From contig MCFE01000012.1 in NCBI GenBank assembly GCA_002104905.1, positions 186,001-250,000 on the forward strand: 64,000 nt of DNA, given 5' to 3'. The notes beneath the pieces are model-generated. The model saw only the letters and a program-made list of their open reading frames with translations, was not told the origin of the DNA and made no database searches. A program made the translations under genes and the position numbers. Positions 47,801 to 59,801 of the stretch are shown here, piece by piece (the stretch's first letter is position 1; each line of letters opens with the position of its first letter). This stretch comes from Basidiobolus meristosporus CBS 931.73 (lineage: Eukaryota; Basidiobolomycota; Basidiobolomycetes; Basidiobolales; Basidiobolaceae).

Positions 47801-48005
47801 GGACCCTCAGACGTTGCCGTCAGGTGAGCAACAGGAGAGAGCGAAGCTAGCACTCCAGGATATTCCAAATGCCTTAACTGTCAACGAATATTCCGACCCA
47901 AGGAGAGGTGAGTCAGGCAAATATGCCTTCAGTGTTTGGCAACTTTATTTCTTTCCAGAAGAATATCGCCCTACTTCGAGAGTGATCGCAAACTTCCAAA
48001 CTTAA
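44820..48005 (+). CDS. INPP4-type inositol polyphosphate 4-phosphatase
   Basis: Four exons, 44820-45185, 45268-45528, 45607-46090 and 46156-48005 (introns 82, 78 and 65 nt), encode 986 aa. The active site is the Cx5R loop CKSAKDRTSMSVTLEQ (C859 and R865), the signature of type I/II phosphatidylinositol-3,4-bisphosphate 4-phosphatases, close to the C-terminus as in animal INPP4. The N-terminal 200 residues look like a C2-type beta-rich domain, and a long helical middle follows. It would hydrolyse the 4-phosphate of PI(3,4)P2 on endosomal or plasma membranes. About residues 797-855 are odd: the annotated frame becomes Ser/Pro-rich, while frame +1 reads a well-formed helix (SLHLSAHILNLTLLRNLYQG), suggesting two compensating frameshifts or a sequence error. 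The C-terminal end (AFSVWQLYFFPEEYRPTS) is intact. Confidence 0.85.
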
Positions 48006-48436
48006 CTGTAATAATTTAAACTCTTCCTGTCTAAGCATCCCTCAACACTGCTCTACCTTATGTCGCCCTTTAACTGTACCTTCTCACTGTTTCCAGAAGT
48101 AGATATGTAAACGAATAGTGTACAAATCCAATCATGCCAGTTGACAATCTATCCCATTAGCATTACCCATCGGTTTAGAAATGGCGGTTTGGATATTTCA
48201 AAATGCGACCTACATCGCTTTTCTTTGGAAGATCGATGCACTCTTTGAGGCATAAACTTCAATGAACAGAGGGATGCCAATATCAGTGGAGTGTGGCTGG
48301 GAAATGCTGTGTGATTTTGCAGAATTTGAGTGGTCACTTTCCTTTGAATATAACAATAATTTCTCTCGAAAAATTGCACGTGCAACAGTCATCACAATTT
48401 ACATGCGTCATTCATCTGTTGAGCAAAACCATAGGT
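48006..48436. other. Intergenic
   Basis: 3' flank of the INPP4-type gene and 5' region of the macro-domain gene. The macro-domain frame is open upstream to 48293 but the family similarity starts after the ATG at 48437. Confidence 0.5.
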
Positions 48437-49171
48437 ATGCCACCCAAACCACCACACTCTTTCAAACTCCTCCTGTGCGATTTCAACGCCAGCTTATGTG
48501 ATGCTTGGTCAAAGGAAATTCAGCGACTGATTCACAACCCACACAATACGTCATTCAGGGTTGAAGTTCAGCAAGCAGCTTTTAAAGACGTAGTCAGCAA
48601 TACCAAGGTGGATTGCATTGTTTCGCCAGCAAATAGCTTTGGCTTGATGGATGGTGGTGCAGACTGGTACATTAGCAAACTGTTTGGTGGGCCTCAAAAG
48701 CTTATCCCCGTAATCCAAAATAGCATTGATGAAGAATGGTGCGGTGAGCAAAATGTCAATACGACCTTGCTGGTCAACGTTGACAGCTTAAGAGATGGAA
48801 AAGAAGACTTGCCCAAGTATATAGCTCACACGCCTAGCATGCGTATACCTACAACGCTTAGCCCTAAGGAAGACATAGTCTACAAATGTACTTGGGCATT
48901 CTTGAATGCCGTCAGAAACCATAATCGGCATAATACACTCGATAGGATTGAAACTGTTCTCTGTTCGGGGTTTGGAACGGGTACAGGAAGGTTCCCTGTA
49001 GAAATGTGCGCCAAGCAGATGATTCTTGCTTGCTCGAACTTTCTGATTGCCACGGCCAATAGAAACACCGGTAGTAACAACCATACAACAATGCCCAATA
49101 ACTATCTACGCAGCTGGGATTATGCGCGAGCCATTCAGTCTGGCATCAAGAAACTCACTGATGAAACATAA
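48437..49171 (+). CDS. Macro-domain protein (ADP-ribose binding)
   Basis: Single exon, 244 aa from ATG 48437; the frame is open 48 codons further upstream, but those residues look unrelated and MPPKPPHSFKLLLCDFN begins a plausible first beta strand. The macro-domain hallmark is VDCIVSPANSFGLMDGGADWYI, with a glycine-rich loop that binds the ADP-ribose diphosphate. CSGFGTGTGRFPVEMCAKQM supplies the second phosphate-binding loop. Strand and helix order match stand-alone fungal and bacterial macro proteins that remove or bind ADP-ribose. There is no signal peptide or membrane segment, so it is probably cytosolic or nuclear. It has an unusual length of loop between the two motifs (about 100 residues). 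Confidence 0.85.
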   Translation: MPPKPPHSFKLLLCDFNASLCDAWSKEIQRLIHNPHNTSFRVEVQQAAFKDVVSNTKVDCIVSPANSFGLMDGGADWYISKLFGGPQKLIPVIQNSIDEEWCGEQNVNTTLLVNVDSLRDGKEDLPKYIAHTPSMRIPTTLSPKEDIVYKCTWAFLNAVRNHNRHNTLDRIETVLCSGFGTGTGRFPVEMCAKQMILACSNFLIATANRNTGSNNHTTMPNNYLRSWDYARAIQSGIKKLTDET

Positions 49172-49764
49172 GAACTTTCCATCTTACATCAATGTTACAA
49201 TAACCATAATGAATAAATGGGAATCCAATACCGATGAAAACTATTTTTAAATCTCAAATGGTTGGGGCGACCACGTACATACACCAAACCCATACTCCTT
49301 CACATATACGGAAAGTGACCGTAAACGTACAGCAATTGAAATGCCTCCATCCGTACCGTGAAGATTGGATGGTTCAGCTGTCTTTACGGATTTTGGCAAT
49401 TGGCAAAGCGCTCATATGTCTCGCTCCCTATTCGTAGCAGTAGCTGGCGTATGGATGTAGAATAAAGGCTAATTTTAAAATGGCAACTCAGAACCATAGA
49501 TTCAAACTGTGTGCCGAATCAAATCCCTGGCATGCTTTGGTGTAAAACCTTAAACCAATAGACAGCTGTGGCCGTGGTTACCCAATCTAGCAATTTCCAA
49601 TCCCAAATATTTACGAACTTGCCTAATTCAAACCAACCATCATCCAGCCTCTTTTTATTGGCTCCGGTGGAGGGGTGAATTGTTCTCACATATCAGCGAC
49701 CTAGAGGCCCACCTGTTGCTTTGACACTGCTCGTTGGTCTAAACCTGTACTTCTTGGGTCAATA
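49172..49764. other. Intergenic
   Basis: No supported gene; a 67-codon frame at 49234-49437 has no recognised motif. It is the promoter region of the TVP18 gene. Confidence 0.5.
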
Positions 49765-50664
49765 ATGAGTTTTACATCGGAGCTAAAGTCTGGGAAATTC
49801 TCAATATACGCGCAATGGTAGTCTTGAACAACTGTAACTGTGCCAGCCAGCCCGGTCGTTCAACTAACGCCTGATTTTGTTTTAGGGTGGGACTTTTGTC
49901 CGCAATCTGTAGGAACTGAGCCCGCCCTTTCTTTATTCCCCTTGTCTAACACTAGCATTACGATGCAAATTTTACTTTAGTGCTGATAATCTTTGGAATC
50001 ATCGAGCTCTTAACCGTGCCCATCTTCTCAATTCTTGGATTGTAAGTTAGAGGGTGCTAAAGTTTCTTTCCTGATGCCAAGCTGACCACTCTCGATTTTG
50101 AAGCATCTTCGCAGTACTCATCATCTTCATGGAAATCTCCTTCTTAACCAAGGTATGTTAACATGCTACAGCGAATCCCATACCTAGCTGCCTTCTTAAT
50201 GTTTACTATTCAAAGTGCTGCCCTACCAGCCCCGGCTTGTAAGTTGAAGTACTTCAGAATAGAGTCGTCTTTTTTCGGCACTCACAAATCATTACCAACC
50301 AGTGATGGATTTATCAAAAAACTCTCCGGCAATCACATTCGTGCTGGAGTATACGCAGTGTAAGCATTTACTATATACTAAGCATCTATATCTACCCAGC
50401 TCGCCAGTATGGCTGCTAATCTCCATCTGAAGCTTTGCGATCATCATGTGGGTCTCCCTCGTCAGCCGCTTCACCGTGCTGTTCATCGCTGCGCTGACCT
50501 TAACAATCACCGCTATTTTCTACGGTATTCCCGATCTCATATAATGCGCCTCCATGTCTCTAATCGAACACTACCACACTATAGCCACTGGCTTCTTTAA
50601 AGGCCAGGAGAGAACTTCAAGCTCAATGACCGGTGGCACTGGAATCATGCTGTCTATGGTGTAA
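49765..50664 (+). CDS. TVP18: TVP18-like Golgi membrane protein, eight exons
   Basis: Reconstructed by hand. Exons are 49765-49817, 49886-49908, 49981-50041, 50104-50152, 50216-50238, 50303-50359, 50433-50524 and 50585-50664; introns are 60-73 nt, all GT-AG with phases that fit. The product is 145 aa. It reads MSFTSELKSGKFSIYAQW, then VGLLSAI, then a helix around LIIFGIIELL, then FAVLIIFMEISFLTK, CCPTSPGFDGFI, NHIRAGVYAVFAIIMWVSL, then VLFIAALTLTITAIFY and a GFFKGQE tail. This is the four-helix pattern of Tvp18, a late-Golgi/Tlg2-compartment protein of about 165 aa in yeast. Two exons are only 23 nt long. Its longest uninterrupted frame is short, so the gene is easy to miss. Confidence 0.85.
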
Positions 50665-51893
50665 CCGACACAATAGGACTATACCCTCCTTGAATACAGA
50701 GATCAATTCAAGCTTTCTCGAGTGCAGCAAACCATCCACTCCACATCTATGAACTTCCTTTTTTTGCGCTAACGATGCCAATGTCAGTACCTTGGGTTCC
50801 CTTTTGAACCCTTTTTAGAACCTGGTTTATCAAATAAAGATGGGCTATTGCCAGGGGCGTGGGTGTTTTCTTCGTATGCTCGATTGCCAAAAGCTTGGCT
50901 CTGGCGCACTAGTGGAGGAGATGCTAGTAGCGGTGTACCCGCAGTCCAATTAGTAGCTAGAGTAGGTCGTGAGGCACACAGATGTGTTTAATTGGAATTT
51001 GAACACCTGGCTTGGCTTTTGTAACAACCATGCAAACCCAGCCTAGCCAGTCAGATCAGCGATCGAGGCTGGACCGCTCTGTGCTCTGGAAATCACAGCG
51101 CCAGGTATGCTACACGTACGCGAGGTAGGTAATGGTGTCGTCATCAATTTACCAGTGTCTAAGGTCCACGCCAACCAATGGTCTACCACAATCTCACGAT
51201 AGTTGTATGTTTGCTGAAGTTAGGAAACCCCAGGTCATTGTTCCATCATCAGAATTGGAAGAGCGCCGGAATCCATGATCCATCGATGACCCAGTGTAAT
51301 GTTTCGATAATGCACATGTGAATAAACGTCATGCGAGGATGGGGCAGTGGAGTCCCGAAATTCACAAATTGGAAAGGACAGAGTTAAATTTAACTCACAT
51401 TGGAGGAGATCCAAAATTCATTAAGCGTTTTAGATGGGCTTTCGTGTCACCCGGCCAATTGACTGCAAAATTCCGAGAAAAAAACGCGATCTCTTCAAAT
51501 AAAAGTCCACCGTCCGCGATTGATTGGTCACGACTATCTGTGACGATAAGCTATTTCACGCTGTCCTTGTGTAATTCTCCGTTCGTATTTGCTCTGACTT
51601 CGCCGCCACCACTTGTGTACGAATTATATTCGCTCGAAACTTACCAAACTTTACCCAGGCTTTTGGCGTATGTGTGAATTGCGAGGTTGAATCAGTCTAT
51701 TCCAGCTTCAACCAACGTACGCTAGACTTCGGTTTGCTTATTTCCTGACTCCTGTGGCTTGTTTATATTCTCTCCTATCCTGTTAATTATCCTACTCGTA
51801 TTCTGTCCTTTACCATCCCCTTCCCTCCGAACTCTTGTAAATTCCTCTTGATTCTCTCGGTGTTCCCTCACTCACTCAAACCTGAAAATATAC
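50665..51893. other. Intergenic
   Basis: No supported gene; a 119-codon frame at 51318-51677 has no recognised motif. The last 150 bases before 51894 are strongly pyrimidine-rich, as in many fungal promoters. Confidence 0.45.
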
Positions 51894-53045
51894 ATGATGA
51901 GCAGATTTCTTAACCGTGCCAACATCGCGTTTGTAACGAATCTGTTGAACCTCTTGCTATTCGTACTGGTCCTCACGGCAGGTATATTGAATATTATCGA
52001 AGGTTCAAAGAATTTTGCATATATCATTTCAAACGTATACATATGGTATGAATTCAACCCGGCATGTACTCCTAGTCGGCGGACAAGCTAACCCTCGTGA
52101 ATCTTTATAGTTTGTTGGCAATCTTTCTGTTTGTAACCGAAATCGTATGCTTCAAGAAAGTCATCCAACAATGTGAATTTATTTATTCCCACCGGGGACG
52201 TGGATTCGCTTATTTTTAGTAAGTATTTCTGATCTCCAGCAAGTGTGAGAAACGGCCATGTTCGATGCGACGCACATACACCATCACTAACATAGAGCAT
52301 TATTAGCCTGGGCTGTTTAATTTATCCAAAAGATTCGTTGTTCCATCAGTTTGCCGGGATTTATTGTATGACCGTAGCCTGCCTGCTCCTCGTTTTGTCA
52401 TTCATCAAACAATTTCCTGGCCGGTGCGAACTCAAAATTAGCCTACGCTGGATGAGGAGAGGACTGTCTGGGTTGGAGCCGGAGCTAAAAGACATTAACG
52501 ATCAAGGGCCAGTGGCAGACTCTCAGCCCGCACGAGTGGAGGAGGCACATGGCTCACGGGACCAAACTCAGCAAGTGTCTTCCTACACATCAGCCATCGC
52601 TAACCCCTTGGTCTATCCAAAGCACGTTTACCAACCTGCGTCCAGAGCGAGCGAGCTAAATCCCAGCTTAAATCCGAGCTCTATGGCTCCACAAGCCCAT
52701 GGGTACAATGGCCCAGTGGCGGGCGAAGAGAGCACATCTAATAGAGTCTCTAGATACCCGGGGCCATACCCACCAAACTTTGTTGATAGAAATCTGTCAA
52801 TCAATGCTTCCCCCTGGAATACCATTCATCCCAGTCAATATCCTTACACATCACCAAATCGATGGATGTACAACCCTTCTATCAGAACATATGCTCCCAT
52901 GAATGGATCTCCGTATTATTTACCCACGCAGTTCAAGTCCCCGACACAACTACAACCACAACCACAGCTACATTTGCCACCTTCCAATGCGGGCGGATCC
53001 AGAAATGTGGCCTCCGAAGAAGATGCTAGAGCTTCCGAGTCTTGA
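51894..53045 (+). CDS. TVP15/COPI-associated-type membrane protein with long tail
   Basis: Exons 51894-52045, 52111-52218 and 52307-53045 (introns 65 and 88 nt) encode 332 aa. The N-terminal 135 residues contain four hydrophobic helices: FVTNLLNLLLFVLVLTAGIL, then around YICLLAIFLFVTEIV, then GRGFAYFYLGCLIY, then IYCMTVACLLLVLSFI. The GRG-x-x-Y-x-x-LG motif after a conserved loop is the signature of the COPI-associated/TVP15 family of Golgi proteins, and it is rebuilt across the second splice. The remaining 190 residues are a Ser/Pro/Gln/Tyr-rich, probably disordered cytoplasmic tail that classical TVP15 proteins lack. It likely acts in Golgi or endosomal trafficking. It lies 1.2 kb downstream of TVP18 on the same strand. 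Confidence 0.65.
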
Positions 53046-56000
53046 GAAAGCTTTCGCTGGAACTGGTCAGAGTTTTAGTCGCTTGAGGCATTAGTTGGCA
53101 TTCAGTTTTGATTTGGCTCCACCTGTCCCCTCTCACTTGATCTTACTGTCTTTCATGGGTGTAATGAATTGAAGTGCCCTTTCAAAATAAACGGGTTGAG
53201 ATAACCACCAAGATTGCTGCCCGCATCTGCATTATCGCTGAGCGTTCACCGCTGCCACCTCGAGAGATGTGGTTGCCAATATGCGTGGAATAGTTGGCAG
53301 TAGGCAATCCGAGGGTGCAAGAGTCATGAATCCAAGAGAAAGTTCTTTTAATCACGACAATGGTACATGTGCCAGGTGAGCGGTTGCATATTCCATATGT
53401 TGGGAGAACGTGTATGCTCCAGCTGATCACAGGGTCGATGGATCTATTTTGATAACGATGTGTACAAAAGGCATTATCGGTTGGCTCCAGTATGATTTTT
53501 TGGTGGAGGCTTGTGTCTCTATTCACAATGTTTATCCGCCTGCGAGATTCAGTTTAGCCAGAGACAGATTTGTTGGTATAGCCGATGATAACATGATCCG
53601 CAAGGAGATATCGAGGGATAAAAGGTATACATAACAGGGTTTTCATTAATTGAAACAGGAAAAATGATAGATGAAGAACGCCACCTTCACCGTTGTACAA
53701 GTCATGGAGCAATCTGATTCCTTAGTTTCCGTTACGATACTTCCAATGCTAGCTCGCCGGTAGTGCTAACTGAGGTGTTTCCACTGGTTATGGTAGTGTG
53801 GTCCTTTTATGTTCGACAGGTAATGTGTCCAATACATTTGTAATACTGCAGAGTGACGGTAAAGATACATATCAGTTATTTGTAAGCACATTCATGGGAT
53901 TCTCTGGTAGATTTGGAGGCATGGGGATGGAGAATCAAGATGATTCCTAAACAGCCGCTTCATCATCAAGCGAAAAGGAGCCTGACCTATCTAAACACCG
54001 AGATCCATTTCTTTCACGCATACATATGTATTAGTCTTGGCCATTTACGTGGTTTGATCATGCCCAGAGTACACTGGAAGCCTACTCATTCTGGCACATG
54101 TTTGTACAGTTTAGTACACATATATATAACGTGTTACACGGAAAATTCCCAATGAGCGGAAGAGCATGGCACCTACATACGTAGTGCACTGAGGGCAATG
54201 CCTATTCTGTCCATTTGTAAACAACTTTGGGAGCAGTGAAGTTGCTAGGAATGAACGGTCGAAGTTACTCAAGTGTCATAATTCCCACCAAAATAGATGA
54301 CTATCGTATTGGAAGTATCAAGGATCCTACCATGCTGGTCGGACCACTATGGTGTATAGCGAGGTACAATCATGGCTGTGTTGCGGTACTTGTGGCTCTA
54401 ATTTCTTTACGATCTTGTGTACTACTTCAACACAATCTGAGCCGATTGAGTCACCGTCTGGATAATATCGGATTCCAAAAAAGTCTGCTTGTCTCTTTTC
54501 TGCCCAATTCAGCATTTGGTGGAAAGCGAGCTCGTTCTCAGTTCCAAATTGGGACTGTACATGACACCAGACTCTTCGGAATGCTGATGCTCTTCATCAC
54601 CATCAATAATGAATTAAAACGAGCCGAATAGTGGAGCCGCAGTCAACCTAATGAATTGATTCTAGTATTAACGTCAACCATCATCTCGATCGAGATTCAG
54701 CGGGGGTGCCTACAATCATGCCGAAAAACAAGAGCCCAGCGCCAGCGTGCCATGGCGGAAAACCGTTGGTTTGCCGGGGCTCATATCCCCGGATCCAGTG
54801 CCTATTCCAAAGTTAAAATTCGTTTGACGCAGTCAGGTTGAAACAGATGATGGGAATCTGAATGATCAGATAAACTACGATCCGTTTGATGTGATACATA
54901 CATCTAAAAAGATGGAGATTTCTGCTTTGTGACAAGAATCGATATCACTTGATCAAACACTATGTTAAGCTCCTCAATGCGAACCGAGCCAATGGTAAGA
55001 GTACAGGAATCCTGGCTATTCGTTGCCCCCACCCTTACCGTCCGACCAGCCGCACATGGTGCGCTAACGCTTGGCGGGAAAGACGGCCAAGGGGTGTTGG
55101 CAGTCGGGCGGCCCTCTTAAGGTTTCCCGTATGGCTACCGAAGGCGATGAGCCGTGCACCCCATCGTTCGATGCTTTCATCCGACTTGGTCAAATCACAA
55201 CCCATGCCTTGGAGGCAAGGAGTGTCATCATTTGCTCATGAGGAGGTAACCCATACACTCACCGATTGTCAGAAATCAGCAGGAACGGATCGGATCGCAT
55301 TTCCAAAAACATACACTCTGATTGACTTAGAATACCTTGTAATCTCGGGCTAAACTGTGCCCAGACCTTCGCACAGCGCACGCCATAAGTATAAATCCAC
55401 CTGCGATCTGGATTTGCCAAGTATTCACTGTAGTGCAATGAGCATGTACACAAAATGAAGCGCGATCATCAGTACTGAGCCTAACCCTAGCCAGCCTTCA
55501 GTCTGGGTGTGGGTCGGTGTCCACAGGGCTATCTCCTCCCCTCGCCTAACACTGACACCAACACAAAACACATTTGAAACCAGATTAGCTAACAATGAGG
55601 AGGAGCTCTATTGGCGGCGCTCCCATGAATCACTATTGAAACTTGATCAGATGGCTGAGAATCCGTTCTGTCTGATCGAGTGTAAATTATCATCCGGAGC
55701 TATGCTAGAGACAGGGACTCTGAAAGTCTCAATTTTAGATTATAGCTACGTACCTGCCATTATGATTATTTCCTTGTTTGGACAGAAGCCTTGCAAGTGT
55801 CTCCGATTGTAATCGATTTGAGAAGGGTTCTTAATATATATGCTGGCCAACTATTTAGGAAGGCTACGCTCTGTACTGAAGTGATACCTGGTTGAGCTTG
55901 GCATACCTCCATTATCCATTCCGGTTTGCAAGAGGACCATAAGAGCCATCAGGCTTCCATTCCTGCTCAATATGTTCGACCATTGAGGAGATTTTCGGCA

Positions 56001-56341
56001 TTGTAGCATGAATTGGCTGAACTGGTAATGCTACTTTTGGTCAGGAGGACTGATCATTAATGATTACTTATCATAATATCTTTGTTAGATTGCTTAATTC
56101 AATGACATGAAAGGTTTGGCCCGTTTGATATTGTATTTTGCAAATACCCAAATACATCAATAACAGGTTTGTCGCTCCTAGAGCCTTGATCAGTATAAAA
56201 GAACGGACCCGCAGCATCGACCGAACTACTTATTTTGCTACTTAATTCCCTTGATGCACATCTTGATTTCATCTTCGTAAATCTTATAAATTTCATCCCT
56301 TATAATATTGAGATTGGGCAATCATTCATATTTGTAATAGT
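53046..56341. other. Gene-poor stretch with promoter of the next gene
   Basis: Frames of 60-134 codons (for example 54227-54631 and 55507-55812, plus) show no recognised motif. A clear TATA box (TATAAAA, 56194-56200) lies about 145 bp before the start codon of the C2H2 gene at 56342. Confidence 0.45.
56194..56200 (+). promoter_or_regulatory. TATA box ahead of the C2H2 factor gene
   Basis: TATAAAA in a CAGTATAAAAGAACGG context, about 145 bp upstream of the ATG at 56342. Confidence 0.5.
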
Positions 56342-57498
56342 ATGTCTCGCTTCTCACATTCAAAATCTGCAAGGAAAAACACGAGCCAAAACCCAACAGA
56401 CACGAATGTCTCTTTCAACAACCCACACGAGGCCCCTAGCCATTCCCATATTCCATTCAATCCTCACCGGCCCGAAGCGATACCCATAATGGCCAGGCCA
56501 AGTGCACACACAAATGAGGGTGAGTGGATGCACAGATATTCTTCTGGGTGGTCGTGCTTATACTGATGTAGGTTCTTACTAACAAAGGCTGCTTATAAAC
56601 AGGCTTAGGGATTCACGATGCATATATAGAGCTGGCCAATAACCTTCAGAATTCCTTGCAAACATCATCCTCAGAACCTCTCCATTGCATGCCTCAAGAA
56701 TACACACACAGTCAGAGCTGGTTAAGTGAGCCTGCTTCTGCACCTCCAATGCAGGACAGCCTACACTCTTCTGATATCCATATCCAACATCAGATACACG
56801 AACAGAATGCGAATCTAAATCCTGGTTTAACATTTGCCTTCAATACACAATATCCAGGCAGCTGGAATACGTCGTGGGCCCATTACACCTACCCGGAAGC
56901 CCCCGAAGTCCCTTCAAATGGCGAACCTTTACTATCCTACGGCTATACGCTGCAACCAGGGCTGCCAATTAACTTGGGCTATCCGCCAGTGACAAACGGT
57001 GGATCGCAAGGAGAGGACGTCATTCGTTCAACTGCACATTATAAACCTGTAAGTACTCCGTCATTGAGTATGGCGATCTCACAGCACAGTGCTGAGGGGA
57101 ATAGTGCGGGCAGCCAACCACTTGGAGCGGTCCAGAGCATAAACAGTACAGTCTCGTCTCCTATATCGGATCCGCCCTCACCATACAACTACCTCTCTGT
57201 CCAAATGCCACCAAGCCCAATCCCAGTCTACAGTTACTCTGACGATGATGTACGAAACCTACGCATGAGTTTATCAAGTAAATCATCGAGTTCTGCAAGT
57301 ATGCTGACCAGTCAGAGATCCCTAGAGAATATCCGCCATGAATGCCCGTACTGCCGAAGACAATTCCGTCGTAAGCACGATCTACAGCGACACATTAGAC
57401 TGCATACTGGCGAGAGGCCGTATCGTTGCGATAATTGTTCCAAATCATTTTATCGCACTGATGCTCTGGTGAGGCATGTTAGATCTGAACATCTATGA
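56342..57498 (+). CDS. C2H2 zinc-finger transcription factor
   Basis: Two exons, 56342-56519 and 56603-57498 (83-nt intron, donor GTGAGT, acceptor AAACAG), encode 357 aa. Residues 1 to about 300 are Ser/Pro/Gln/Asn-rich and probably disordered activation or regulatory sequence. Two adjacent C2H2 fingers close the protein: CPYCRRQFRRKHDLQRHIRLH (C307, C310) and CDNCSKSFYRTDALVRHVRSEH, joined by the TGERPYR-type linker. The protein ends right after the second finger. A sequence-specific nuclear regulator is certain in type; the target and fungal orthologue are not recognised. A TATA box lies upstream. Confidence 0.85.
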
Positions 57499-59801
57499 GA
57501 TCCAAGATGAAGAGTTCCAATTCAATAAAATACACTTGATGCTTTGTTAATGATGAACAATTTCATGTGATTCCAATTTCAATAGGTTGGGTGATGATGA
57601 CACAATCCATTAAAAGGCTCAGCTGGTTCACAGAAGACCAAGGCAAGCCATTCAGCCGCCATATGCGGAACATGTCTATCCGAGAGCATCACCTTGGGAA
57701 ATTCTGGTAAATGGGGAGGATTCTTGCACCTGCAAGCTTATCTCAACTTACGTTAGCAATAATCACTTGGGTTGTGTAATGTGAGCCTGTGAACCAGTAT
57801 ATTAGAGCCAAGGAAGACACAGGACTCATTCGTCAGTTTGTGCATTGAACATGCGAAATCAGTGGAGATGGTGGGGTGCAGGTACTCTAGACAAGAGTTC
57901 GCAAATGAATGCAATTCGGTTATGGCGTCAGAGGCATTTACTCCCTTGAGGCCAATCATCAGACGTTTTCTGGTGTACAATTAGATCTGAACGAACCATT
58001 AGGACTGCTAATGCCGAAAATGGAATTGATACGCTGGTTTTTAATGCCTGGGATTCAGTAGGTTACACACAGATGATCAACTTGGCCCGACTACAGCTCC
58101 AAGCCGAATCACATAGCAATTGGTGAAATGATACCAAATCGAGGACTGGCTGGAGTCCTCCAAGAATGTAATCTTTTGACAAATACTATTAGCAGGGCGT
58201 GGCGAAAAAATCCGGTTTCTGTAGCCACGGACGCTACCCAATCTCTGATAACCAACGTAGCCCATGATTGAAACAGCTTATGCCTCCAATTTGTAAAACC
58301 GAAACTCGTGGCGTCAGAACAGCTTAGAGCCAAGTAAATATCATTGCGGAACGGATACCATGCTGCAGCCAATTTCGGTAGGAAGCCGCCAATGACCAGG
58401 GGATGTTCGTTTTGTGATGTATATGTAGGCCTTGAATATAACAAGCTCTAGCTGTTCAGCATAGAAAATTCAGATTTACTACAACCTGTTTTATTTCCCA
58501 TTGCATGCACGACTTACTAATCCAGACATGTAGAGCGTAGAGAGATGATACCTTGCAACCAAATAATCTCTAATAAACTCAAACCAGTGCATCTACAGTG
58601 TCCATGATACAATGCGCCACGCTGTGGCGGTTTGTAAGCCAATAAGACAGGTGATGCTATTTCACAAACATGCATACAGTAAGAGGTGACCTGACGAGGT
58701 GCTATCAACAGTTGAGAATGGACCCACCGCATGCTGACAGGGCCTGAAGAAAGGTTGGCCATTCTAATAGTTGTTTTCTACACGTCAACAGTGATGTTGA
58801 TCCATCAGTAACGCATCAATGTCATTACAATCACAAGGACAGACACTGTTCTGGGTGATTCGACATAATTTTTTTGGGACCATGAAGTAAAGTTCCAAGT
58901 ATCATCTGATTGCTTGCGATCAAAAATCTCGTGTCGCATGTCGAAAAATAACTCAGGAGAGGAGAGGCGTGAGTGATTCTCAAATCAATGGGTGAGTCAC
59001 GTATGAGCGCAGTTGGCTATTACTGAAAGTATTCGCCTTGTGTTGGCATGTGCCTTTATTAGTCACATTCCAGGCGGCACGCGGAGCTGAGTGACGTCGC
59101 AAATATAACATGACCGTTCAATTGGTTACAAATAGAGGGCAAGGCCAGCGTAGAACTAATTTGAATACAAGAATGTCTCCTACCGTAGTGATTTTTAAGC
59201 TCCACGCTCTTACTTTGTGCGGCTGTTAGGCTGCTGGCCTTCATGTGCTGATTTTATCATCCAGCCAGTTCTCTTGACTCAGGAATCGGTGTTCTCCCTA
59301 GACCCCGTGCTTACGGTCTTGTTTTTGCTGTCAAAGTTCGGCTGCTGTTTGGTTCCCAGATACTCGCCCATTGCTTAGGTTCACAGGCATGATCGAGTAA
59401 TACGTAGCTAATGGGGGAGTTCTGATACAAGGAGACTAGGCAATCTTGAAATTGGGAATCATCACGTTAAATACGTGAATTCACCTCATTGAACATGGCT
59501 GATTCGATCATATAATTAAGTTGATTGGAAAATTTTAACACCTGACCGCGACGATTAGAAAATCGTAACACCTTGCCATTGTTATGAATATCTAGTACAT
59601 GGCCCAGCCAGCTTAGATGCAGGTGCTGAATCAGCTACTCGGACTTGAGACTTCCCGGAATATAGTTATTCAGTTTATTGGCAGAGCTGGCGTAGATCTA
59701 GGTTATGGCAGTATTCCAAAACAGATTCCCGTATATTCTAGCCATTAAATCGTGCCCAAGGTCAATCACCCTAAGGATGCCCGGGACAACGACCAGTCTG
59801 T
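57499..59801. other. Intergenic, no supported gene
   Basis: Minus-strand frames at 57753-57980, 58109-58444 and 58517-58762 were inspected; they have no recognised motif and I could not join them through good splice sites. They may be remnants of one minus-strand gene. Confidence 0.4.

Noticed and set aside
54227-54631. 134-codon plus-strand ORF
   Set aside because: It has mixed composition with no motif, weak context and no neighbouring exon; likely chance.
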